Below are positions 13,999-22,306 of a DNA stretch of 28,863 nucleotides, one piece after another; position 1 is the first letter of the stretch, and every line of letters starts with the position of its first letter. The notes beneath the pieces are model-generated. The model was not told the origin of the DNA. It ran no database searches and saw only the letters and a program-made list of their open reading frames with translations. Source of the DNA: Dehalococcoidia bacterium UBA2160 (GTDB lineage Bacteria > Chloroflexota > Dehalococcoidia > Lucifugimonadales > UBA1123); assembly GCA_002328865.1 (NCBI GenBank), contig DCWO01000046.1, positions 9,523 through 38,385 of the forward strand, in the 5' to 3' direction. The position numbers were made by a program, and so were the translations under genes.

Positions 13999-16431
13999 CT
14001 AGATCAGCCCGTGCTCCACGCGGCGGATGTGCAGGAGCTGTTGTTCTTTGCTGAGCATCACGAAGTAGGCCGACCAGCCGCCCATTCGGACGCGCAGGTG
14101 GCGGTAGTTCTCCGGGTCCTCCATCGCGCGCTTGAGCTCTTCGACGTCCGTGACTGTGAGGGTGAGCATGTTGCCCCCGCCAACGATGAACGCCGTGATG
14201 AGGCCGGATAGCCGTTGTGTTCCGGGGTCGCCCATCAGGCCGCTTGACGACAGGCGCAGGTCTAGCGGCGCTCCGGCTGCCAGCGGACCGACGGGCATCT
14301 TCAGGTACGAGTTGATCGCGGCGGTCGGGCCCGATACGTCGGTGCCGGGCGCGGGCGAGAAGTTGGCGGCGATGGGCTCGCCGATTCGACGACCGTCCGG
14401 CGTTGCGGCGACCTCTTTGCCGATCATCGCGTACCACGAGAACGTGCCCACCGAGCCGGGGTAGATGACTGTCGGATGCCGCGCCGCGTGATGCTGCGAC
14501 CGCTCCACGAAGTAGTCCATCATCTCCTTGCCGATCGTGTCTGCTGCCTCGTCGTCGTTGGCGAACTTTGGCGCTCGGGCGACCAGCCGGCGGCGCAGGT
14601 TCTCGGCGCCTTCCCAGTCGTTCTCGAGCGCGTCGAGCAACTCGTCCATGCTCACGGACTCGTCGTCGTACACCATCTTCTTGACAGCGGCCATCGAGTC
14701 GACCGCGTTCGCCACGCCCTCGCCCATGACGTGCCAGATCGTGTACCTGGCGCCGCCTCGGATCACGTCCTCCTCGTTGGCGATGCAGTCGAGGGTCAGG
14801 GTCGAGAGGAAGGGGTTGTAGGCGTACTTGCCGTGGTTGCTGTGCTCCAGCGTGCCGTTCTCGACGCCTTCACCGATCAGGTCGATGCCCTGCTGGAGTT
14901 GACAGTCGGTTTGCGCCTTCCAGGCGGTCATGAGGTCGTCAAACGTCTTGAACTCTCGCGGGTCGCCGGTGTCCGGGCCCATCTGGCCGTGAACGAGCGA
15001 CTTCCCCCTGTCGAGGGCGAGCTCCATAAACAGCAGGAAGTTCATCCCGCGAATCAATTCCTGGTCGGACTTGCCTTCGATCATCGTCTCCCAGCAGTTG
15101 GAGTTCGCGTAATCGCGGGCGTCTTCGAGGGTGACGCCGAGGTCGACGTACGCCTGGACGATGGCGTCGTCGTTGTTGACGTACGGCATGCCGCTGCCAG
15201 CCTTGAGCACCTCGGCCACGCGGTCGACGACCTCGGGCGGCGAGCCCTTGTGCAGGCGAGCCGTGACGACCGGGCTGGTCAGGGCGAATTTCTCCAGCGA
15301 GTTGAGGCACAGGTAAGTGAGCTCGTTCGTGCCGTCCGATCCGTCGGGTCGAATTCCTCCGAGCAGGATGTTCTGGCCGAAGTGGTTGATGGCGTCGGCA
15401 GCGTCGGTGGCAAACCTGTGCCGTTTTCGGTGGCCGGCCACCCAGTCTTTCGGTCCTTCGTTGACGACCGTGGCCGACTTCGGCTTTTTCGCCGCCCCGT
15501 TCGTGCCGTCCGGCTCGGGCTCGCCCTCGTCCACGAAGAAGTTTTCGCGCACGATCTGCCCGCGGTCGTTGAATCGCAACCAGATGCTGTCGATCAGCTC
15601 TTGCGCCTGCACGAGGGTGATGGCGCCTGAGGCGAGATCGGCTTCAAGGAACGGCTGCAGGTACTGGTCGAGGCGACCGCATGAGACGGCGGTGCCGGTC
15701 GAGAACATCGCGAAGTGCACCAACCAAAACGACTGGACCGCCTCCTGGAAGCTCGTGGCAGCCTGCTCTGGAACCCGGCGGAAGATGTCCGCGATCGTCA
15801 GCAGCTCCGCTTGACGCGCGCTGTCTTGCGTCTGCCCCGCAAGAGTTTCAGCGAGAACGACGTAGCGATCGGCCAGACCGATCACGGCTTCGACCTCGAT
15901 GCGCATGGCCCAGAATAGCGCTAGCTTCTCGTCGCGTTCCGTCGATGCTGGTCTGGCGCCGATCTCCGCAAGCTTGGCGTCGATGTCGGACAACACGCTG
16001 GCCAAGCCCCGGTCGATCAGTGTCGAGTAGTGCGGGGTTTTATGGGCGAGATGCGCGAAGATCGAAGCGCCTTCGTCTGACGCGCGGTCGTACTCCTCAG
16101 CGGTCGCGTATCCGGGCAACTGAGTGCGCACGACGACGCCGTCGAGCACGTTGTTGCCGACGACGAGGTCGTCGTCCTCAAGTGCGATCGGCATCTCCTG
16201 CAACGCTTTCTCGAACGCTCTGGCTCGCCGGACCACCAATGGCTCGGCCACCAATTCAGGGTCGTTCAGCACGGTGACATCCGAACCCCAAGTGGTTTGC
16301 GGTCGGGTCATGCGCTCCTGAAGCAACGTATACAGTCGCTGCACTCGCGGAGTCTTCTCGCGCAGAGATGCATCGATCCGTGCGGCCTCGAGGTTGGACT
16401 CGCCTACGTGTGCAGTCGTGCTCGTTGCCAT
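13999..16431 (-). CDS. glycyl radical enzyme of the pyruvate formate-lyase superfamily, unassigned subclass
   Basis: This is an 810-residue glycyl radical enzyme. Family landmarks are present: GRLDQYLQPF, ILLGGIRPDGSDGTNELTYL and GVTLEDARDY. The catalytic Cys446 and acid/base Glu448 lie in NSNCWETM, where most eliminases have GCVE or GCLE. The C-terminal radical loop is R782-M-G-G785-W-SAYF, so the usual RV(S/A)GY/F is changed at three positions. Family knowledge: the glycyl radical makes a thiyl radical on the cysteine, which starts C-C, C-N, C-O or C-S cleavage. Single Cys plus Glu argues against pyruvate formate-lyase, which has adjacent Cys-Cys, and for a dehydratase/lyase/decarboxylase type. 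The ATG has an AGGAGGGACCCA leader. Its activase is encoded 119 bases upstream, and a 2-oxo-enoate hydratase-family gene precedes that. Substrate unknown. Confidence 0.92.
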   Translation of the reverse strand: MATSTTAHVGESNLEAARIDASLREKTPRVQRLYTLLQERMTRPQTTWGSDVTVLNDPELVAEPLVVRRARAFEKALQEMPIALEDDDLVVGNNVLDGVVVRTQLPGYATAEEYDRASDEGASIFAHLAHKTPHYSTLIDRGLASVLSDIDAKLAEIGARPASTERDEKLALFWAMRIEVEAVIGLADRYVVLAETLAGQTQDSARQAELLTIADIFRRVPEQAATSFQEAVQSFWLVHFAMFSTGTAVSCGRLDQYLQPFLEADLASGAITLVQAQELIDSIWLRFNDRGQIVRENFFVDEGEPEPDGTNGAAKKPKSATVVNEGPKDWVAGHRKRHRFATDAADAINHFGQNILLGGIRPDGSDGTNELTYLCLNSLEKFALTSPVVTARLHKGSPPEVVDRVAEVLKAGSGMPYVNNDDAIVQAYVDLGVTLEDARDYANSNCWETMIEGKSDQELIRGMNFLLFMELALDRGKSLVHGQMGPDTGDPREFKTFDDLMTAWKAQTDCQLQQGIDLIGEGVENGTLEHSNHGKYAYNPFLSTLTLDCIANEEDVIRGGARYTIWHVMGEGVANAVDSMAAVKKMVYDDESVSMDELLDALENDWEGAENLRRRLVARAPKFANDDEAADTIGKEMMDYFVERSQHHAARHPTVIYPGSVGTFSWYAMIGKEVAATPDGRRIGEPIAANFSPAPGTDVSGPTAAINSYLKMPVGPLAAGAPLDLRLSSSGLMGDPGTQRLSGLITAFIVGGGNMLTLTVTDVEELKRAMEDPENYRHLRVRMGGWSAYFVMLSKEQQLLHIRRVEHGLI

Positions 16432-16550
16432 TGGGTCCCTCCTAGTTTCGAGTGTTGTCGCCGGGCTTGGACCGCCTTATGCGGTCCAGAGCACCAACTC
16501 TGCCTATGCCGGTGGCCTGGGCGGCCTTCAGGCTCAGCCCTCACCGCGCC

Positions 16551-17507
16551 CTACCCGCCGATCTGGACTTCGAGGCCCTGGCCTCGGCAGGTGTCCGCCA
16601 GGGTGTTCATGTAGTCTTCGCTCTGGGAATCGTTGTCGGTCAGGCTGTAGTTCTGGCCGATCCAATCGTATTTCGCCCCGGCCGCACTATTATACGGCAG
16701 AAGGACAACCCTCTCGACTCCCAGAGGAGCCGCGAACTTCGCGATCGCGGCGATCTGCTCCTCGGAGTCATTGACGCCGGGGATGCAGGGCACTCGGACA
16801 TGGATCTGATGGCCGTTCGCCGCGAGTTTCGTGAGGTTGTCGAGAATCAGCCCGTTCGGCACGCCGACGTGTGCGCGGTGATCGTCGGGGTCGATCAGCT
16901 TTACGTCGAACAGAAACAGGTCGGTGACGCGGGCCAGCGCTTGCATGACGTCCCATCGCGCGTAACCGGTGGTCTCGAGGGCGGTGTGTATGCCTGTGGA
17001 TTGGCACGCGAGGAGCAGGTTGTACGAGAACTTGGCCTGTCTGGCCGGTTCACCGCCGCTCAGCGTCAGACCGCCGCCGGAAGACTCGAAGAATGGCCTG
17101 TCTTTTTCAACCTGCGACGCCACCTCTCCCACAGTTGCGACCTTACCTGCCATCCGAAGAGCGCCCGGATAGCAAACTTCCACGCACTGGCCGCATGCGG
17201 TACACCGGTCGCGGTCTAGGACAGCGATCGGGCCGTCGGGTCCCTCCGCCTTCGCAAGTGCGTCCTCCGGGCAAACCTCGAGGCACAGCCAACAACCGTC
17301 GCATCGTTCGTCCTGGTAGATGATCTCGGGGCCGCCCAGTCGGGACTCGGGGCTATGGCACCATTGGCACGACAACGGGCACCCTTTGAGGAACACGGCG
17401 GTGCGAATCCCGGGCCCGTCATGGGACGCAAACTTGTCGATGTCCAACAAGAGCCCTTCTGCCGATAGATCGGGCACGCGGTTGTTCAGTCCGTTGCCTG
17501 CCGTCAT
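16551..17507 (-). CDS. glycyl radical enzyme activating enzyme (radical SAM)
   Basis: This is a 318-residue activase from ATG 17507, chosen for the GGAG five bases upstream. In-frame ATG 17528 and a start as early as 17606 are possible but have weaker leaders and add unmatched sequence. The radical SAM cluster is Cys43/Cys47/Cys50 in GCPLSCQWCHSPES, following DGPGIRTAVFLKG. Two ferredoxin-type [4Fe-4S] motifs are inserted: Cys69/72/75/79 (CDGCWLCLEVCP) and Cys102/105/108/112 (CTACGQCVEVC). The GGGLTLSGGEP SAM-binding segment follows. Two extra clusters are typical of activases for eliminase-type glycyl radical enzymes and absent from PflA. It reductively cleaves SAM to abstract hydrogen from Gly785 of the neighbouring enzyme. 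Same strand, 119-base gap, so probably one operon. Confidence 0.94.
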   Translation of the reverse strand: MTAGNGLNNRVPDLSAEGLLLDIDKFASHDGPGIRTAVFLKGCPLSCQWCHSPESRLGGPEIIYQDERCDGCWLCLEVCPEDALAKAEGPDGPIAVLDRDRCTACGQCVEVCYPGALRMAGKVATVGEVASQVEKDRPFFESSGGGLTLSGGEPARQAKFSYNLLLACQSTGIHTALETTGYARWDVMQALARVTDLFLFDVKLIDPDDHRAHVGVPNGLILDNLTKLAANGHQIHVRVPCIPGVNDSEEQIAAIAKFAAPLGVERVVLLPYNSAAGAKYDWIGQNYSLTDNDSQSEDYMNTLADTCRGQGLEVQIGG

Positions 17508-17680
17508 CGTCGCTCCGCCGCTCGTCATCGTGATTTGTCCGCCTAATCTGCACTTGCCAGTAGTGTAAACCATCCGTCCAGCCGCCTGACCAGAAACGCG
17601 AGGCAAGACGCTTGGGCTCGAACTCGAATAGTGGCTCCGATCACCTCAACTGTCCAGCGTTACGGCGGTTCCCTGCCGGC

Positions 17681-18472
17681 TCATTCGACGGTCAACTGAA
17701 CTTCACCCAATGCTTCGGCTTCGAAACTCACCGTGTCTCCCGCAGCGAAATCGACCGGCGTCATGAGGCTTCCGGTCACGATCACCTGGCCTGCCAACAG
17801 ATGTTGACCGCGCTCTGCGAGCAGATTGGCGAGCCATACCAGTGGCTCAATCGGATGGCCCATCACGTCGGACCCGAGGCCTTCTCCGACTGCCGCGCCG
17901 TTAAGGAATTCGACTCCACGCATCGACACGAGGTCGATTCCGCGCCAGTCTGTGATCTGACTGCCCAACACCGCTCCCGCCTGGGCTACGTTGGTCGCGA
18001 CCAGTTTCATGGCCAACGTTCGGCGATCTTCTGCATCGGATGGCCGGCCGTCCACGATCTCGAACGACGCCGCGATCGACTCGACTGCCGCTGAGACGTT
18101 GTCACGATTGAACGGGGCCAAAGACACCGGCAGGTCGCTTCCCAGGGTGAATGCGACCTCACATTCCGCGGCGGGCCGGACGTAGTTCGAGCTGGTGAGC
18201 GTCGCGGGCGACCGGACAATATCTTCGGCGAAAATGACTCCCGCGCACGGCTCGTCGACGCCAATCCTTTGTTGAACGGCGGGATTGGTCAATCCGATCT
18301 TGTATCCGCCAATGGCGCCTTTCCTCGCGGAGAGCAACTTCACGAGTTCGTCCTGCATCGCATACGCTTCGGCCATGTCCTGCGGCGCAAATGCTTGCCG
18401 CATGATATCCACGGGACCGTCGGTCCGAAGGTGTTCGAGCACGTAGTTGGCTGCTTCTTGGACATCGCTCAT
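17681..18472 (-). CDS. 2-keto-4-pentenoate hydratase / 2-oxo-enoate decarboxylase family protein (MhpD/DmpH-like, FAH fold)
   Basis: This 263-residue protein matches the MhpD/HpaH/DmpH branch of the fumarylacetoacetate hydrolase superfamily end to end. Metal-ligand glutamates fit Glu103 and Glu105 in PAAECEVAF and Glu138 in SFEIVDGR. IGGYKIGLTNPAVQQ, near the N-terminus, is the usual substrate-side segment. Family knowledge: members add water to 2-hydroxypenta-2,4-dienoate-type compounds or decarboxylate 4-oxalocrotonate, in meta-cleavage pathways. No ring-cleaving dioxygenase, aldolase or acylating aldehyde dehydrogenase is nearby. The gene lies instead 173 bases upstream of a glycyl radical activase on the same strand. 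It may act on a 2-oxo acid made by, or fed to, that enzyme. Hydratase and decarboxylase cannot be separated from sequence alone. Confidence 0.85.
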   Translation of the reverse strand: MSDVQEAANYVLEHLRTDGPVDIMRQAFAPQDMAEAYAMQDELVKLLSARKGAIGGYKIGLTNPAVQQRIGVDEPCAGVIFAEDIVRSPATLTSSNYVRPAAECEVAFTLGSDLPVSLAPFNRDNVSAAVESIAASFEIVDGRPSDAEDRRTLAMKLVATNVAQAGAVLGSQITDWRGIDLVSMRGVEFLNGAAVGEGLGSDVMGHPIEPLVWLANLLAERGQHLLAGQVIVTGSLMTPVDFAAGDTVSFEAEALGEVQLTVE

Positions 18473-18582
18473 ATCGTCTGCTGCCTCTCAGATTGATTGC
18501 GGCCAAATCAGGATCGTGCGGGTCGACGGCAAACTCCGCGGTCGCCTGACCCGGAAACCATAGATCGTCGATTCGGACAGAG

Positions 18583-19131
18583 TTATGGTGACTCCGAAGC
18601 GTTTGGCGTCAGTGCGCCCACCACCCATGCCCTTGTAAAGTCCTCGTAGGTACGCATCTGGCCGCCGTGGGCGATATTGTCGTACACGAGGAGACTGAGC
18701 GAAGACGACACAGTTCGAGGTTGCCCCGAAGGCGGCGCCCAAGTCAGCTCTAGATCGGATGAGCCCAGATTGCCGATATAGTCTCTGGTTCGTGACTGCA
18801 CCGCCTGCGCGTATCCGAAGAGGATGTCTCGCGGCGGCGCTTCCCAGGCTCCAACACGCTCGGCTGACCAGCCGTATCCAAACCTGCCCTCATCCTCGCT
18901 CATGCCGAACTTGTCTTGCCACCCTTCTTCATTCCAGATCTGCGGTTTCGACCGAGGCGCGTGTATGATCGTGTCGACAACTCTGTACATGTGCCACAGA
19001 AGCCATGCGATGGAATTGCACTCTTCCGCAGGCTGTCTGGCCAGAGTTGCATCATCCAGGTCTTCCAATGCTTTATCCACCATGTCCCAGTTGTGCTCAA
19101 GCGCAGAGACGATGACATCCGTGGCTGACAT
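18583..19131 (-). CDS. DinB-family (DinB-like / mycothiol-maleylpyruvate-isomerase fold) protein
   Basis: This 182-residue four-helix-bundle protein has candidate metal-binding histidines at His47 in WLLWHMYRVVD and His155 in NIAHGGQMRTY, with His13 in EHNWDMVD as a possible third. The HxxQ around His155 is typical. Family knowledge: DinB-like proteins bind a divalent metal, and some are thiol-dependent transferases or isomerases; most have no assigned reaction. AGGAGGCCGCA precedes the ATG. It is the first gene of the minus-strand run that continues with the hydratase, activase and glycyl radical enzyme, but a 110-base gap leaves cotranscription uncertain. Confidence 0.8.
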   Translation of the reverse strand: MSATDVIVSALEHNWDMVDKALEDLDDATLARQPAEECNSIAWLLWHMYRVVDTIIHAPRSKPQIWNEEGWQDKFGMSEDEGRFGYGWSAERVGAWEAPPRDILFGYAQAVQSRTRDYIGNLGSSDLELTWAPPSGQPRTVSSSLSLLVYDNIAHGGQMRTYEDFTRAWVVGALTPNASESP

Positions 19132-19405
19132 TGCGGCCTCCTATGTTCGAACTTGGATGTTGTTCTCATATGGGATTCGTTGATTTCAATTGGCGCTTCC
19201 CGTACAGATCCGGGGTGGCCAAAGAACCCACAGTCCATGACGTTGTCGATTCTACGGGCACTGCCGAACGCCGTCAATCATGCAGTCGCGCCTACCGGTC
19301 CGCCCTTTGCGCGCTCAATCCAGCACGCCACTGCTGCTCGACGCTGAGCATGCTCTCCTATAACATGACTCACGATCCACACACCTTTCGGCAGGAGGAA
19401 CTCAG

Positions 19406-20533
19406 ATGCAACGTAGTGCGGATGTGGTCATCGTGGGAGCGGGCGTCGCGGGATGCGCCACGGCGTACTACCTGGCGCGCGAGGACGTCAACGTTCTGGT
19501 TCTGGAGCGCGACGCGATCGGGAGCCACTCGTCCGGCTTCGCTCTCGGATTGCTGAATCCTCTGAACGCCACGGGCGTTCCTGGCTTCAACCAAGCAATG
19601 ATCGAAACCGGCTTCCTGATGCACAAAGACCTCTGGCCGGTGCTCGAAGAAGAGTCGGGGGTGGACATTCAGGTTCGGATGACGCCCCATCTCGAATTGT
19701 TCCTCACCGCCGCGGACGAGAATCGGCAACAGGCGGACATGGATCGCTGGGCTGCGGCCGACGGTTTCACGACCCGCAGGCTAGACGCCGACGAGGCTCG
19801 GAAGTTGGAGCCGAGGATCACCGGCGATCTCCACGGCGCCGTGCTGCTGGAAAGCGTGGCGATGCTCGACAGTTATCGATTCACCCTCGCTCTGGCCCAG
19901 GCGGCGCAGCACCACGGCGCAGAATTCGCCACCGGCACGGCCGTAGGGTTGGCCTGGACCGACGGCAAGGTCACCGGCGTCGAGCTCGAGGGCGAGGTTG
20001 TCGCTTGCGAAAGCGCGGTGTTCGCCATGGGGCCGTGGTCCGAACTGGCTTCGTCCTGGTTGGGATTCGACGTCCCGGTGGCGCCGTTGAAAGGTGAGAT
20101 CATCTACTTGGAGGGCATGACCCCGCCTCTCGAATACCACGTCCACGGGGCGTGCTCAATCGTCAACAAGGCAGACGGCCTCGTGTGGGTGGCCGCTACG
20201 CAAGAGCAGGCGGGCTTCGACGACACGGTTTCCGTGGCCGCCCGCGACACGCTGATGCGGACGGCCTTGACTATGATGCCGGGTTTGAGCGAGCTGAAGC
20301 TTGTGCGTCAGACTGCTTGCCTGAGGCCGGTGACGCCAGACGCGATGCCCATTCTGGGCCGAGCGCCGGGTCTGGAGGGCGCCTACCTGGCAACCGGCGC
20401 CGAGAAGCAGGGGATTCAAATCAGCCCCGCCATGGGCAAGGCGGTTTCGGATCTGATCTTGCGTGGCCAGACTGACATGCCGATCGAGGATTACGGCGCA
20501 GAGCGGTTCGCAAGCGACGCAGCCCCGCGGTGA
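19406..20533 (+). CDS. FAD-dependent oxidoreductase, glycine/D-amino-acid oxidase (DAO) family
   Basis: This 375-residue flavoprotein starts after GGCAGGAGGAACTCAG, a strong ribosome site. The N-terminal dinucleotide-binding motif is VVIVGAGVAGCATAYYL, followed by VLVLERD and GSHSSGFALGLLNPL. The C-terminal FAD-contact region includes LRPVTPDAMPILGRAPG and YLATGAEKQGIQISPAMGK, as in sarcosine/glycine oxidase-like proteins. These enzymes oxidise secondary or primary amino groups, or hydroxy acids, in the cytoplasm. It may use O2 or pass electrons to another carrier. It is followed 297 bases later by the GlpA-like trio on the same strand. The specific substrate is unresolved; dimethylglycine/sarcosine-type, proline-type and 2-hydroxyacid-type are all possible. 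Confidence 0.88.
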   Translation: MQRSADVVIVGAGVAGCATAYYLAREDVNVLVLERDAIGSHSSGFALGLLNPLNATGVPGFNQAMIETGFLMHKDLWPVLEEESGVDIQVRMTPHLELFLTAADENRQQADMDRWAAADGFTTRRLDADEARKLEPRITGDLHGAVLLESVAMLDSYRFTLALAQAAQHHGAEFATGTAVGLAWTDGKVTGVELEGEVVACESAVFAMGPWSELASSWLGFDVPVAPLKGEIIYLEGMTPPLEYHVHGACSIVNKADGLVWVAATQEQAGFDDTVSVAARDTLMRTALTMMPGLSELKLVRQTACLRPVTPDAMPILGRAPGLEGAYLATGAEKQGIQISPAMGKAVSDLILRGQTDMPIEDYGAERFASDAAPR

Positions 20534-20830
20534 CACACCGGTTTTCCGGAGAGCCCGAATTTGGCTCGAATTCCTGTTCGATTTTCCCTGAATTTCGAAT
20601 GAATCTAGATGCCATTCCCTTTCAGTGCTCGTTCCAAGAGCCGAATTTATGCGAATATTCAGCGCGAATTTCAGAGCCTATTGTCTGCGTCGGGGTCACC
20701 ATAATTTCCGCTGTCGTATCGACCTCATATGTTGATGTATAATCACCTGAAACGAGGGTGGACCGGGGCGCGGCATCCAGTTCTGAGTCAGCAAACAGGC
20801 GAACAATTAAAGGTGTTTGGTTAGCTTAAT
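20534..20830. other. AT-richer intergenic region before the GlpA-like operon
   Basis: About 300 bases, clearly less GC-rich than its surroundings, with several GAATT/CGAATTT words (20558-20680) and no supported gene. A short hairpin GAGCC-CGAATTT-GGCTC lies near 20551. A candidate -10 is listed separately. No strong ribosome site precedes the next ATG: the nearest, AAAGGTG, is about 16 bases away. Confidence 0.45.
20738..20743 (+). promoter_or_regulatory. candidate -10 element for the GlpA-like operon
   Basis: A perfect TATAAT in an AT-rich stretch, 88 bases before the next start codon. No good -35 is found at 16-18 bases spacing, so an activator or coincidence is possible. Confidence 0.35.
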
Positions 20831-22306
20831 ATGCAACAAAGTTATGATGTTGTGGTGATCGGTGGCGGAGTCGTTGGGTGTGCTATCGCGCGTCACCTTT
20901 CGCGGTTTGAACTCAAGATTGCCGTCCTGGAGAAGGAGAGCGACGTCGCTCGCGGCACCAGCGGCAAGAACAGCGGCGTGGTGCATACGGGCTTCAACGT
21001 CCCGACGGGATCGGTCAAGGCTCGCCTGAACGTAAAGGGCGCGGCGATGTTCGAGTCCCTCAGTGAGGAACTCGACGTCCCGTTCAACAGGGTCGGGAAA
21101 CTGGTCGTGGCCCTGACGCCCGAGGAGATTCCCGATCTCGACAAGCTGAAGGCTATCGGCGACGCGAACGGCGTGCCCCAGCTTGAGGTCGTCGACGAGC
21201 AGGCCGTCAAGAGCATGGAGCCCAACATCAAGGGCATCGGCGCGCTTCACGTCCCGACCGCGGCGATAACGTGCCCCTATACCATGACCATTGCTTTGGC
21301 GGAATCGGCGGCGATCAACGGCGTCGACATCATGCTTGATGCAGGAGTCCGGAGGATTTCCGGCGAGATGGGCTCGTTCCGCATCACCACCGAGTCCGGC
21401 ACGATCTACTCCAAACTGATCGTTAATTCCGCCGGGCTCTACGCCGATCACGTTGCTCGACTTGCAGGTGTGCGACGGTACAAGATATGGCCGTGCAGGG
21501 GCGAGTACGTCATCATCGACAAAGCCCGCGGAGACCTGATGACTCGCATGGTCTACCCGGTCCCGCCCAAGGGCGGTTCGGGTCTGGGCGTGCACTTGAC
21601 CCCGACAGTGGACGGCAACATCCTGATCGGCCCCAGCGCCGAGTACGTGAAGGTCAAGGACAACGATGCCACAACGTCGGCGACAGCCCGCGTGCTTCTC
21701 GAAGAGGCACAGGAGCTTTTGCCAGCGCTCAACCCAAGAGACGCGATCACGTCCTACGCCGGAATCCGACCCAAGACCGTGAGCTCCACCGAGGGCGGTT
21801 TCGGCGACTTCATCATCGAGGAGGCTCCCGAGCTCCCCGGGATGATGCACCTTGTCGGCATCGAGTCTCCCGGCCTAACGGCGGCGCCAGCCATTGCCGA
21901 AGACATGGCCGCATGGGTGGACGACCACATCGGCGCCAAGCCCAAAGCAGGCTTCGTGCCGGGACGCGACACCCCGGTCCGGTTCCGAGAACAGACCGTC
22001 GACGTTCAGGCGCAGTTGGTTGACGAGGACTCGAACTACGGCCATCTGGTTTGCCGCTGCGAGCTGGTGACGCGCAAGGAGATTCAGGCTGCGATCCGAA
22101 ACCCGCTGGGGGTGCGGACGCTGAATGGAATCAAATACCGCTCCCGAGCGATGATGGGACGATGCCAGGGCGGGTTCTGCTCGACCCGCATCGTCGATAT
22201 GTTGGCGCAAGAATTCGATACGCCCCTGGAGGACATCTCGCTCAAGGGGCCAGGGTCTCAACTGTTTGTTGGGGCGACCAAGGATCTGAGAAAACATGCG
22301 GACTGA
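20831..22306 (+). CDS. GlpA-like FAD-dependent dehydrogenase with C-terminal BFD-type [2Fe-2S] domain
   Basis: This 491-residue protein has an N-terminal VVVIGGGVVGCAIARHL FAD site and a GTSGKNSGVVHTGF segment typical of the glycerol-3-phosphate dehydrogenase/L-2-hydroxyglutarate oxidase branch of the DAO superfamily. The C-terminal BFD-like [2Fe-2S] domain has Cys408 and Cys410 (VCRCELVT) and Cys445 and Cys450 (GRCQGGFCS). Family knowledge: anaerobic GlpA oxidises glycerol-3-phosphate or related 2-hydroxyacids and passes electrons through partner subunits. The gene overlaps the next FAD oxidoreductase by 11 bases and is followed by a DUF1667 gene. That set recurs in anaerobes as a GlpA/GlpB-like/DUF1667 complex. 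No glycerol kinase or uptake facilitator is nearby, so G3P as substrate is not assured. Confidence 0.9.
   Translation: MQQSYDVVVIGGGVVGCAIARHLSRFELKIAVLEKESDVARGTSGKNSGVVHTGFNVPTGSVKARLNVKGAAMFESLSEELDVPFNRVGKLVVALTPEEIPDLDKLKAIGDANGVPQLEVVDEQAVKSMEPNIKGIGALHVPTAAITCPYTMTIALAESAAINGVDIMLDAGVRRISGEMGSFRITTESGTIYSKLIVNSAGLYADHVARLAGVRRYKIWPCRGEYVIIDKARGDLMTRMVYPVPPKGGSGLGVHLTPTVDGNILIGPSAEYVKVKDNDATTSATARVLLEEAQELLPALNPRDAITSYAGIRPKTVSSTEGGFGDFIIEEAPELPGMMHLVGIESPGLTAAPAIAEDMAAWVDDHIGAKPKAGFVPGRDTPVRFREQTVDVQAQLVDEDSNYGHLVCRCELVTRKEIQAAIRNPLGVRTLNGIKYRSRAMMGRCQGGFCSTRIVDMLAQEFDTPLEDISLKGPGSQLFVGATKDLRKHAD

Noticed and set aside
14476..15630. Plus-strand open frame (384 codons) inside the glycyl radical enzyme gene
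   Set aside because: It is antisense to conserved parts of the glycyl radical enzyme, including the Cys446 region, and has no family features.
13999..16431. Pyruvate formate-lyase (PflB)
   Set aside because: PflB has adjacent Cys-Cys and no Glu two positions on; here a single Cys is followed by Trp-Glu, and the activase has two extra FeS motifs absent from PflA.
20807..21850. Minus-strand open frame (347 codons) opposite the GlpA-like gene
   Set aside because: It is antisense to a well-matched FAD protein and has no supporting start signal or motif.
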